Source: Chlorobiota bacterium
GTDB taxonomy: Bacteria; Bacteroidota; Bacteroidia; Bacteroidales; Prolixibacteraceae
Direction of reading: 5' to 3'
NCBI GenBank assembly: GCA_013152355.1
Contig: JAADGO010000042.1
Span: 1 to 36,107, forward strand
Length of the DNA stretch: 36,107 bases
Position numbers and translations under genes: made by a program. Shown one piece after another: positions 16,594 to 24,321 of the stretch (position 1 is the first letter of the stretch; each line of letters opens with the position of its first letter). Under the pieces are notes generated by a model. That model was not told the origin of the DNA. It saw only the letters and a list, made by a program, of their open reading frames with translations, and searched no databases.

Positions 16594-18180
16594 ATGGGAT
16601 TATTATCAAACAGTTATTTCGCCCTATTCCTTATTATTGCATTGGGCTTTATAGTTGGGCGGATTAAGGTAAAAGGGTTGTCGCTTGATGTATCGGCCGT
16701 GATATTTGTAGCACTGGTTTTCGGGCATTACGGAGTTGTGATCCCAAAAGATTTCCAATATTTCGGGTTGCTCCTGTTTATATTTACCATTGGAATCCAG
16801 GCCGGGCCAGGTTTTTTTGAGTCTTTTAAAAAAGACGGGCGCATGTTGGCTTCGCTGGCTACCGTCCTCATCCTGTCGGCCGGAGTAATTACTTCCCTGT
16901 TGATACTTTTCTTCAATCTTGATAAAAACATTGCCATCGGGTTACTTACCGGAGCCCTTACAAGTACCCCGGGGTTAGCTGCTGCCATCGACTATACCAA
17001 TTCTCCTATGGCTTCAATTGGTTACGGAGTAGGTTACCCTTTCGGGGTAATCGGAGTAATACTTTTTGTCCGTTTCCTCCCAAAACTATTGAAAACATCA
17101 ATTAAGGAAGCTGAAGAAGATGAAAAACAGATGCTCCGCGAAAATTTTCCAAAAATTGAAAAGAAATTTTTTATTGTCGAGAATAAAAATATTGTGGGGA
17201 AAACCATAGGCGAATTGCGTATCAGGCACATGACCAAGGCGGTGGTATCAAGGGTTGTCCATAATGGCGTTGCAATAACCCCATCCCCCGAAACCATCCT
17301 GCACAAAGGTGATATAATTAAAGCCGTAGGGACATTAGAGGCATTAAACAGCGTTAACCTGCTGATTGGCAGTGAAACAACTAAAGAAATACCATTAGAC
17401 CCAAATTTTGATGTCCGCTCGGTTTTGGTAACCAACAAGGAGGTGGTCAACAAAACCCTGGCACAAATCAACCTTTTGAGTACCTACAATGCAACCATAA
17501 CCAGGATCAGGCGGTCGGGAATCGACATTTCCCCTTCCCCTTCTTCCAAGCTTCAGTTTGGCGACAAACTGGTTATTGCCAGTAGTAAAGCCAATATGGA
17601 AATGGTCACACGGGTTTTTGGCGATGACGCCAAACGTTTATCCGATACGGATATCCTGCCTATTGCAATCGGAATAATACTGGGTGTTTTGATTGGGAAA
17701 ATAAGCATAAGTTTTGGCTCCTATACTTTTAGTTTAGGATTAACCGGCGGAGTATTAATGATTGCCCTTGTGTTAAGCCGCATTGGAAAAACAGGGCCGA
17801 TACTATGGACTATGACCGGTGCAGCCAATCAATTGCTCCGTCAGATAGGGCTATTGCTATTCCTGGCTGCTGTTGGGACAGATGCCGGGGCACAAATTGT
17901 GCAAACATTCCAACAATACGGGTTCAACCTGTTTTTAATCGGTGCAGTGATCACCATCATACCTATGGTAATAGCAGCATTTGCCGGCAAATGGCTTTTC
18001 AAAATGAACATCCTTCGTTTGATAGGTGCAATTACGGGTAGTATGACCAGTACGCCGGGACTGGCAGCAGCCGACTCAATGACCAGCTCCAATGCCCCTT
18101 CGGTTGCTTATGCAACAGTTTATCCGGTAGCAATGGTTTTGCTGATTGTACTGGTGCAAATACTATCTTCGTTAGGATAG
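16594..18180 (+). CDS. AspT/YidE-type transporter with two TrkA-C domains
   Basis: Inner-membrane transporter of the aspartate:alanine exchanger (AAE) family, also known from YidE and YbjL. The 528 aa show an internal duplication: membrane half 1 (about 1-175) and membrane half 2 (about 355-528). Each has the near-identical motif G(A/S)(L/M)TSTPGLAAA, with a similar YxVG/TVYP stretch after it. Between them lie two cytoplasmic RCK_C/TrkA-C regulatory domains (about 189-258 and 271-345). The substrate is uncertain: AspT exchanges aspartate and alanine, but most members are uncharacterised and dicarboxylate or amino acid transport are both open. It converges with the amidotransferase gene with only 6 nt between stops. 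Confidence 0.92.
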   Translation: MGLLSNSYFALFLIIALGFIVGRIKVKGLSLDVSAVIFVALVFGHYGVVIPKDFQYFGLLLFIFTIGIQAGPGFFESFKKDGRMLASLATVLILSAGVITSLLILFFNLDKNIAIGLLTGALTSTPGLAAAIDYTNSPMASIGYGVGYPFGVIGVILFVRFLPKLLKTSIKEAEEDEKQMLRENFPKIEKKFFIVENKNIVGKTIGELRIRHMTKAVVSRVVHNGVAITPSPETILHKGDIIKAVGTLEALNSVNLLIGSETTKEIPLDPNFDVRSVLVTNKEVVNKTLAQINLLSTYNATITRIRRSGIDISPSPSSKLQFGDKLVIASSKANMEMVTRVFGDDAKRLSDTDILPIAIGIILGVLIGKISISFGSYTFSLGLTGGVLMIALVLSRIGKTGPILWTMTGAANQLLRQIGLLLFLAAVGTDAGAQIVQTFQQYGFNLFLIGAVITIIPMVIAAFAGKWLFKMNILRLIGAITGSMTSTPGLAAADSMTSSNAPSVAYATVYPVAMVLLIVLVQILSSLG

Positions 18181-18186
18181 CCCTAA

Positions 18187-18879
18187 TTAGTGTCTCTTAG
18201 AAATAAACGTATCCAGTAATTTAAATAAACTCTGAAGAGCTTCAGCCTGCAATTCTTCACTCTCTATAATCTGTTTGGGAGATTGGACAAAACGGCCATT
18301 TGGCAACTCCTCCAATGCTGCCAATCCCCTAAGCAAATCTGTGGTAAGTTCTAAATGGAATTGTAAGGCTAATGCATTCTTCCCATATAAGAAAGCCTGG
18401 TTTTCACATGCTTCAGAATAGAGAAGATGAGTTGCCCCCTCGGGTATAGAGAACGTATCGCCATGCCAGTGCATGATTAATTGCCCATCGGAAATTGAGT
18501 TGAGCAATTCGGAATTTCTCCCCTCTTTTGTTTTAAAAACAGGAAACCAGCCAATTTCCGTCTCGCTGTTTTTTACAACCTTGCTTCCTAAAGCTCCTGC
18601 TACAAGTTGAGCCCCCAAACAAACACCCAGTACCTTTTTGCCTTGCTCGATTACGCGTTTTATAAACTGTTTCTCAGCTTTTAACCATGGGTATTTTTCT
18701 TCCTGGTAAATATTCATAGGCCCCCCCATAACAACTAAGAAGTCCGGCTCCGTGGCATCAGGCAAATCTTCATTCAGGTAAAACCGGGTATAACTTTCAT
18801 TGTACCCATTCTGTTTCGCCCAGCTAGAAATCCCTCCGGGCATTTCTTCGGGGATATGGATTAAATAGTGTACTTTCAT
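18187..18879 (-). CDS. Class I glutamine amidotransferase-like protein
   Basis: A stand-alone GATase1-domain protein of the GMP-synthase-like type, which releases ammonia from glutamine or acts on a related substrate. The nucleophile elbow GVCLGAQ and the histidine and glutamate in LQFHLE form the complete Cys-His-Glu triad. The oxyanion-side motif VMGGPMN near residue 55 is also present. From the ATG at 18879 it has 230 aa, starting MKVHYLIHIPEE. An in-frame ATG at 18921 would add 14 residues that do not resemble the family N-terminus. The gene follows GH32 on the same strand at about 65 nt and may share its transcript. The physiological substrate is unknown; gamma-glutamyl hydrolysis is another possibility. 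Confidence 0.88.
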   Translation of the reverse strand: MKVHYLIHIPEEMPGGISSWAKQNGYNESYTRFYLNEDLPDATEPDFLVVMGGPMNIYQEEKYPWLKAEKQFIKRVIEQGKKVLGVCLGAQLVAGALGSKVVKNSETEIGWFPVFKTKEGRNSELLNSISDGQLIMHWHGDTFSIPEGATHLLYSEACENQAFLYGKNALALQFHLELTTDLLRGLAALEELPNGRFVQSPKQIIESEELQAEALQSLFKLLDTFISKRH

Positions 18880-18944
18880 TTCATTGAATATTTTTAAACA
18901 GTCTCTTATTTTAACAACCAAAAAATTATAAAACTAGTCAAGCG

Positions 18945-20411
18945 TTATTGACCTAAAGAAACTTCATCCCGCCAGGCTGATTTCATCTCATAAATATCGA
19001 GTTTTTCCACAAGCAATTCGCCACCATTGGTAAATAATGCCAAGTCTTTATTCCCTTTAGCCGGTAAAAAAGAATTGGTGATTACAGCACTGCCCCCATT
19101 TACAAAAAGTTCAATTGAGGTCCTGTCGAGCAATATTTCCAACTCTATTCTCCCATCCACAGGCTTTACCGGGATTCTTGTGCCAAGGCACGAAAGCACC
19201 CCTGTCTTCACATTGTAGAGAATCTCTGATCCTACAATTTTTTTACCATGCCTGAGCATCAACCCAAAATTGTCAGATGTTTTTATATTAAATGTCCCTA
19301 TTATATGCAGGCAATCGCCCTTCACCTTTCTAACAATATTCTGATTAATGCCGGGGATAATATTTTTATCCGTCCACTCGTAGTGTTTACCGTGTAATAA
19401 TTCAATTTCTTTAACCGGCTGGCGAAACAAACGTACACCTTCGCCAAACTTCCTCAACGAAATTTCGCATGGGAAAGTTAATTGCCCGTTGAATGGCATA
19501 TCTGTAAATTCTGCTCCTTTCATCCATGCAATCTGGATCGTCCGCCCATCCTTTTTGGGGATATTACCCCATGTTTGTGGAGCATAATAATTTTTGCCAT
19601 AATCACTCCTTATTTTCCCTGTTTCAGGGATAAAACTATCCCCGTCAAAATCTCCGATTAAGTAAGACCCGTCTCCATCAAACATAACCCATTTTGATTC
19701 ATTGACCCGGTTATTTACATTCAACTCCACTAAGTCGGGGCTTTCATTAAACCCAGGCAGGTGGCTCTTCAGTTCCCAATCGGTCAAATCATCTGAATTA
19801 TAAATTGAGACCCCTTTCTTAGCCTCATCCCCATTAGGTTCCCGGTATAGTACCATTACCCATTTCTTTGCAGGCCCGTACCAAAAAACCTTTGGATCCC
19901 GGGCATTATCTGACGGATTGTATGGGACAACAGGATTCCCCTGGTATTTTTCCCAGGTACGCCCTTTATCAGTACTGTAGGCAATACACTGCCCACACCT
20001 GAAACCTGTATAAAATGCCACCAATGTTTTATCACTGCCTTCCTGTAGGCCCAATACATTGTTTTTATCAACAATTGCACTTCCCGAGAATGCTGTAGAA
20101 TCTATTTTATCCTCCGTACCCTCATCAGGAGAAATTGCAACAGGGAGGGTTTTCCATTGTACCAGGTTTTTACTTACAGCATGCCCCCAATGCATGGCCC
20201 CCCTTTCTTTGCCCTTCGGGTTATACTGGTAAAACAATTGATATTCCCCACCGTAAAAAACCAAACCTTTTGGGTCGCTAAGCCAATTCTTTTCAGGTGT
20301 GAAATGGAATTGTGGCCGGTATAATTCATTATAATATCCCTTCTCAGGCTTAGACGAAATCAATAGAAATAAAATAATCATTAAAAACACGGGGCTGAAA
20401 TAGCTTCTCAT
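18945..20411 (-). CDS. Glycoside hydrolase family 32 (fructan/sucrose hydrolase)
   Basis: Hydrolyses beta-fructosyl bonds in sucrose, inulin or levan. An N-terminal signal peptide (about residues 1-20, VFLMIILFLLISS) implies export; no lipobox cysteine is seen. The three catalytic motifs of the five-bladed propeller are present with variants. The nucleophile is D46 in WLSDPKG, where the family consensus is NDPNG. The transition-state stabiliser is D172 in ARDPK. The acid/base is E223 in ESPDLVEL, where the consensus is ECPD. A C-terminal beta-sandwich domain starts near residue 345 and includes ILLDRTSIELFVNGG. The 488 aa are typical. It is not accompanied by SusCD, a fructokinase or a hybrid sensor in this window, so it does not form a full fructan locus. 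Confidence 0.92.
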   Translation of the reverse strand: MRSYFSPVFLMIILFLLISSKPEKGYYNELYRPQFHFTPEKNWLSDPKGLVFYGGEYQLFYQYNPKGKERGAMHWGHAVSKNLVQWKTLPVAISPDEGTEDKIDSTAFSGSAIVDKNNVLGLQEGSDKTLVAFYTGFRCGQCIAYSTDKGRTWEKYQGNPVVPYNPSDNARDPKVFWYGPAKKWVMVLYREPNGDEAKKGVSIYNSDDLTDWELKSHLPGFNESPDLVELNVNNRVNESKWVMFDGDGSYLIGDFDGDSFIPETGKIRSDYGKNYYAPQTWGNIPKKDGRTIQIAWMKGAEFTDMPFNGQLTFPCEISLRKFGEGVRLFRQPVKEIELLHGKHYEWTDKNIIPGINQNIVRKVKGDCLHIIGTFNIKTSDNFGLMLRHGKKIVGSEILYNVKTGVLSCLGTRIPVKPVDGRIELEILLDRTSIELFVNGGSAVITNSFLPAKGNKDLALFTNGGELLVEKLDIYEMKSAWRDEVSLGQ

Positions 20412-20711
20412 AATATAATCACTTTTCTGTTACACTATCCCACAAAAATAGCATTAAAAGCCGGATGAATCTACATTGATTTTTAATATATGAAGTTGTT
20501 TAAAGTTAAATTGAAAACCTGCGAGCAACATCCTGGTTTCATTAGACTTTGGTAAATTGACCTATTTTAGGGGTAAACTAAGGGAGGAATGTCTTTCTAA
20601 CAATATTTTGTATATTTAAACGGTCTCTTAATAACTGTTAGGAAATTTGTTTTTTAGAATCATTAACAGTTACTTCGAAAAAAAAATAATTATAGATGTA
20701 ATTTCATAAAG
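20412..20711. other. Divergent intergenic region with inverted repeat
   Basis: No gene is seen. It separates the GH32 gene (minus) from the T9SS metalloprotease (plus). Besides the GH32 -7 box, it contains TAACTGTTA (20632-20640) and its exact reverse complement TAACAGTTA (20664-20672), 23 nt apart and 40-80 nt before the protease start. This could be an operator or an mRNA hairpin in the 5' leader. The AT-rich stretch TATATTTA at 20611-20618 may be a -7 element. Confidence 0.4.
20443..20450 (-). promoter_or_regulatory. -7 box for the GH32 gene
   Basis: On the minus strand TATTTTTG (20450-20443) matches TAnnTTTG. It lies about 32 nt before the ATG at 20411, giving a leader of about 25 nt. 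No clear -33 TTTG is seen at the expected distance. Confidence 0.4.
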
Positions 20712-23192
20712 ATGAAACAATTATTTTTAACAACACTCGTATTAGTGTCTTCTCTGGTTTTATCGGGTCAGGAGAAATGGATGAAAGAGGGAGTCAAGAT
20801 GGACCCACCGGTTTGCTATGCATCAGGGAAAGTTGAGATATCACGAATTCCACCGCCAGAAGCATACTTACGCCAACTTAAATCGGCACAAGAAAAAACA
20901 TCCAATATAATTGTCGACTATATTAACTTCCCCGATTCAGTTATCCCGGCATTCGAAAAAGCGGTCGAGATATGGGAATACCTCCTTGATTCGCCAGTCC
21001 CTATTCACATGCGTGCATCCTTTGCTAAATTAAAAAACAATGTTTTGGGCAGTTGTGGCCCCTGGTCCTATTATAAGGATTTTGACGGGGCACCCTCTGC
21101 AAATACATTTTACCCTGTTGCAATTGTCGAAAAAATACTTGAAAGGGAAATTACGGGGAGCAGCGACCCTGATTTCGAGGCACAATTCAACCAGGACGTG
21201 GACTGGTACTTTGGGGTTGACCAAAACACTCCCCCGAATCAATACGACTTCGTTTCCATTGTATTACATGAAATTGCCCACGGGCTTGGATATACCGGCT
21301 TCTTTTATGCAAACGAATCTGATGCAGGTTACGGGCATGGGGATAGCTCTCCGGCTTCTTTCGATGAATATATCCATAATTACAACAGCCAGCAACTAAC
21401 AGATACGGCACTTTTTACGAATCCTTCCAGCCAGATACTTACGCAACTTACTTCAGGTTTTTTGCAATTTATCAGCCCTATCTTTAACGATACCGTGCCT
21501 GGCGACCTCCCTCGTTTGTATGCACCACGCACATTTTCAGACGGCTCAAGTGTCTACCACCTTAATGATAATACTTATCCGAGTGGCAACGAAAATTCTC
21601 TTATGACACATTCATCCGGAATGGGCGAATCAAATTTTAATCCGGGGCCATTGACAATGAATATGTTGGCCGACATTGGCTGGAAACATATCTATATAAA
21701 ACATGAGGAATTGAAAGATGTAGAGGAATTAACAGGCCCGGTATTTATTGAAGCAAAAATAAGAAGCGACTTCCTGCTTGATACATCATCCATTTTTTTA
21801 TATTATTCTTCCGACTTATTCCAAACAACAGACTCTTTGCCTTTCCCATTTATTAAAGAAGCAGGCTTATTTAAGACAGTGCTTCCGGTAAATGTGCAAC
21901 AAGGGGTTGTTTCCTATTATATTTCTGCAACCGATGAGAAGAACAGGACTTTTAAACGCCCCTCAGGGGCACCGGAAACCTTTTATAATTTCCGGATCGG
22001 GCCCGATACTATCAACCCCACTATCATCCACCAACCCATATCCCAGATACTTACTTCGGAAACAGAAGTAGGGATTTCCTTAAAAGCCGATGATAACCTG
22101 GGAATAGACACTTTAATTGTTGAATATTTTATCAATAAGGTGCCGTATCAGCCAATCGGACTGAAAAATGATTCATCAACTAATTATTCAGGTAAATTTA
22201 TTTTTGCCGAAAATGATTTGCATGATGGTGATTCTGTTCAATACAGGATTTTGGCAAAAGATGCATCGTCAAACCAAAATATTACCTACCTCCCGGAAAC
22301 AGGGTATTTTAACGTTCCGGTTTTCTCAATTTTCGACCCGGTTGCTTTTTATATAAATGATTTTAATAATTTAAGCCAGGACTTTATTTCTTCTGATTTC
22401 TCAATCGGGACAGTTTCGGGCTTCACCGACAGGGCTATTCACAGCCGCCACCCTTACCCGAGCCCTGACACCGATGATGCGACTTATAATTTTACAACAA
22501 TCCTGAAATACCCGATTGTTATTGCAGATGGTGGTGCTATGAGTTTCGATGAAGTAGTGTTGGTTGAGCCAGGTTCAACAGGTTCTTTATTCGACAGCGA
22601 AGATTTCTTTGATTATGTAATTGTTGAGGGTAGTAAAGACCAGGGGATTTCATGGCAACCATTAATTGACGGGTATGATTCCAGGGCAAACGACAACTGG
22701 CTGGAAGAATACAATAAGGGAGTTGTAGGGAATAACTCATCAACAGCCGGTTCAAAAGAATTGATGGTAACACGAAATATCGACCTTACTGCTTCAGGGA
22801 ATTTTACTGTAGGCGATACTATATTGATCCGGTTCCGCCTCTTCTCCGACCCATACGCACATGGCTGGGGGTGGGTTATCGACAACCTGAGTATTCAGGT
22901 AGCAGTGCCGAACAGCCTGGTACATGCGCTTTCTCCCGGCAATATCTCTGTTTATCCAAATCCTTTCAGAGATAGGGTTAATGTGGCAATTCAAACCGAG
23001 AAACCATTGAAAAGCCTGAATGTAAATATCTATAATCTATACGGGCAGCTAATTGATGCAACAGAAGAGTACAACATAACCAGTCAATATAAGAAATCAA
23101 TCAATATGGATGGTTACCCTGCCGGAGTATACCTGGTGGTGGTAAAAGCCGAAGGGATTCCTGTATTGTCGAAAAAAATTATAAAAAATTAA
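20712..23192 (+). CDS. Secreted zinc metalloprotease with T9SS sorting domain
   Basis: An 826-aa protein with a signal peptide (residues 1-19, LFLTTLVLVSSLVLSG). A zincin domain spans about 40-340 and has the zinc-binding HEIAHGLGY (H186, E187, H190). A later NSLMTHSSGMGESNFNPGPL segment ending in LADIGW resembles the Met-turn area of metzincin-like proteases. The third ligand is not at the usual metzincin spacing (a glycine is there). The middle, about 345-720, looks like Ig-like and jelly-roll beta domains. The last 80 residues, from NISVYPNPFRDRVNVAI to the end KKIIKN, are a type A T9SS C-terminal sorting domain, which directs export across the outer membrane and removal by the sorting machinery. 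It is probably a nutrient-gathering or surface protease. It is monocistronic and followed by a hairpin. Confidence 0.88.
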   Translation: MKQLFLTTLVLVSSLVLSGQEKWMKEGVKMDPPVCYASGKVEISRIPPPEAYLRQLKSAQEKTSNIIVDYINFPDSVIPAFEKAVEIWEYLLDSPVPIHMRASFAKLKNNVLGSCGPWSYYKDFDGAPSANTFYPVAIVEKILEREITGSSDPDFEAQFNQDVDWYFGVDQNTPPNQYDFVSIVLHEIAHGLGYTGFFYANESDAGYGHGDSSPASFDEYIHNYNSQQLTDTALFTNPSSQILTQLTSGFLQFISPIFNDTVPGDLPRLYAPRTFSDGSSVYHLNDNTYPSGNENSLMTHSSGMGESNFNPGPLTMNMLADIGWKHIYIKHEELKDVEELTGPVFIEAKIRSDFLLDTSSIFLYYSSDLFQTTDSLPFPFIKEAGLFKTVLPVNVQQGVVSYYISATDEKNRTFKRPSGAPETFYNFRIGPDTINPTIIHQPISQILTSETEVGISLKADDNLGIDTLIVEYFINKVPYQPIGLKNDSSTNYSGKFIFAENDLHDGDSVQYRILAKDASSNQNITYLPETGYFNVPVFSIFDPVAFYINDFNNLSQDFISSDFSIGTVSGFTDRAIHSRHPYPSPDTDDATYNFTTILKYPIVIADGGAMSFDEVVLVEPGSTGSLFDSEDFFDYVIVEGSKDQGISWQPLIDGYDSRANDNWLEEYNKGVVGNNSSTAGSKELMVTRNIDLTASGNFTVGDTILIRFRLFSDPYAHGWGWVIDNLSIQVAVPNSLVHALSPGNISVYPNPFRDRVNVAIQTEKPLKSLNVNIYNLYGQLIDATEEYNITSQYKKSINMDGYPAGVYLVVVKAEGIPVLSKKIIKN

Positions 23193-23203
23193 TTCATTAA
23201 GAA

Positions 23204-23229
23204 GCTAAAATTTATTTTTTAGCCCTTTT
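23204..23229 (+). terminator. Terminator of the metalloprotease gene
   Basis: GCTAAAA (23204-23210) pairs with TTTTAGC (23217-23223) around a 6-nt loop, followed by CCTTTTC. It is of moderate strength, starts 12 nt after the stop codon, and overlaps the upstream part of the attenuator promoter region. Confidence 0.45.
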
Positions 23230-23243
23230 CTAAAATATATATT

Positions 23244-23251
23244 TATATTTG
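23244..23251 (+). promoter_or_regulatory. -7 box of the aromatic operon
   Basis: TATATTTG matches TAnnTTTG exactly. It lies 21 nt before the ATG of the leader peptide, so transcription would start near 23258. The -33 element is poor; only T-rich sequence is present around 23213-23220. Confidence 0.45.
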
Positions 23252-23271
23252 CTGTCGAAATCAGATAAGAT

Positions 23272-23343
23272 ATGGAAATTTTAAACAACAATACTTTATA
23301 CTTTTGGTATTACTATTTTGGTTCTTCGCAAGGGGACAGGTGA
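23272..23343 (+). CDS. Aromatic-rich attenuator leader peptide
   Basis: A 23-codon reading frame from ATG 23272 to TGA 23341-23343. Residues 9-16 read LYFWYYYF, so seven consecutive codons (23299-23319) specify Tyr, Phe or Trp: four Tyr, two Phe, one Trp. This composition has no likely structural role and is the hallmark of a sensing leader such as E. coli pheL or trpL. It lies directly before an intrinsic terminator and then tyrA and the DAHP synthase/chorismate mutase gene. When charged aromatic tRNAs are scarce the ribosome should stall on these codons and allow transcription of the operon. The ribosome binding site is weak (AGATAAG). It is too short for routine gene calling. Tyr appears to be the main signal. 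Confidence 0.85.
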   Translation: MEILNNNTLYFWYYYFGSSQGDR

Positions 23344-23405
23344 TACTTTATTGTTGTTTCAAGATATTGTACCAGGGGTCCCGATTAAATCGAGGCCCCT
23401 TTTTT
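23333..23405 (+). promoter_or_regulatory. Attenuator: alternative antiterminator and terminator stems
   Basis: Terminator: 23374-23385 pairs with 23389-23400 (12 positions, one mismatch and one G-U), 3-nt loop, then six T. Antiterminator: GGGAC (23333-23337) pairs with GTCCC (23378-23382), and GGT (23339-23341) with ACC (23371-23373), which takes up the terminator's left arm. A ribosome at the leader stop (23341) would cover the antiterminator's left arm, so the terminator forms. A ribosome stalled at 23299-23319 leaves it free, so read-through occurs. The geometry is as expected for ribosome-mediated attenuation. Pairing was judged by eye, without energies. Confidence 0.75.
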
Positions 23406-23422
23406 AATTAAAATAATATAAC

Positions 23423-24319
23423 ATGAGAGTAACGATAATCGGGTTGGGCCTAATTGGTGGTTCAATCGCCAAAGACCTGAGAAGCACCAAATTTGCCACC
23501 GAAATAACAGGTGTCGACATTAACAGGGAACATGCTGCCAAGGCCTTAGAATTGAATATTGTGGATAAGGCCGAAGAACTTGAGCCCGCCGTAAAAAAAG
23601 CCGATATCGTGATTCTTGCTATCCCTGTCGACAAATTATTAACGGTACTGCCCAGGGTGCTCGACCTGATACCGGAATATGCAACGGTAACTGATATGGG
23701 TTCTACAAAAAGAGAGATTGTAGAGATTGTAAGGAATCATCCGCACCGGAAAAATTACATCCCGGCCCACCCAATGTCGGGGACTGAAGATTCCGGCCCT
23801 GAGTCGGCTATAGACGGGCTTTTCAAAGGAAAAATCACCATTATCTGCGACCAGCAAGACAGCGGCCCGCAACATTTAGCCCTTATCGAAAAAATGTTCC
23901 ACCTGATAGGGATGAACATTGCTTACATGACTGCTGATGAACAAGACCTCAATACGGCTTTTGTTTCACACCTGCCACATGCTGCTGCTTATGCCCTGGC
24001 AAATGCCGTGCAGGCAAAGGAAGAACGAAATATTATTTTCGACTTTGCAAGCGGTGGCTTCAGGTCTACTGTAAGGTTAGCAAAAAGTTCTTCTACTATG
24101 TGGCATCCGATCTTTCAACAAAACAGGGACTATGTTGTTGAATCACTTGATGTTTACATAAAACACCTGGAAGAATTCCGTGATGCAATAAAAAACAGTG
24201 ATTCAGAAAAATTGCTCCTTCTGATAAAAAACGCCAATAAAATCAGGGATATCCTTGATGGGAACAACCATTCACTTATTCAAAATAAGGAGACGAATAT
24301 AAAATTTTACACAAAATAA
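23423..24319 (+). CDS. tyrA: Prephenate dehydrogenase
   Basis: Oxidatively decarboxylates prephenate to 4-hydroxyphenylpyruvate, the step that commits to tyrosine. The N-terminal Rossmann motif GLGLIGGS (residues 7-14) and the following acidic residue in GVDIN bind NAD(P). HPMSGTEDSG (near residue 114) is the conserved substrate region. The C-terminal helical dimerisation domain covers about 180-285. The 298 aa match a monofunctional enzyme without a fused chorismate mutase or ACT domain, so feedback control may be weak here; the leader attenuator upstream fits that. The ATG at 23423 lies 18 nt after the terminator. The next gene starts 2 nt after its stop. Confidence 0.95.
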   Translation: MRVTIIGLGLIGGSIAKDLRSTKFATEITGVDINREHAAKALELNIVDKAEELEPAVKKADIVILAIPVDKLLTVLPRVLDLIPEYATVTDMGSTKREIVEIVRNHPHRKNYIPAHPMSGTEDSGPESAIDGLFKGKITIICDQQDSGPQHLALIEKMFHLIGMNIAYMTADEQDLNTAFVSHLPHAAAYALANAVQAKEERNIIFDFASGGFRSTVRLAKSSSTMWHPIFQQNRDYVVESLDVYIKHLEEFRDAIKNSDSEKLLLLIKNANKIRDILDGNNHSLIQNKETNIKFYTK

Positions 24320-24321
24320 TT

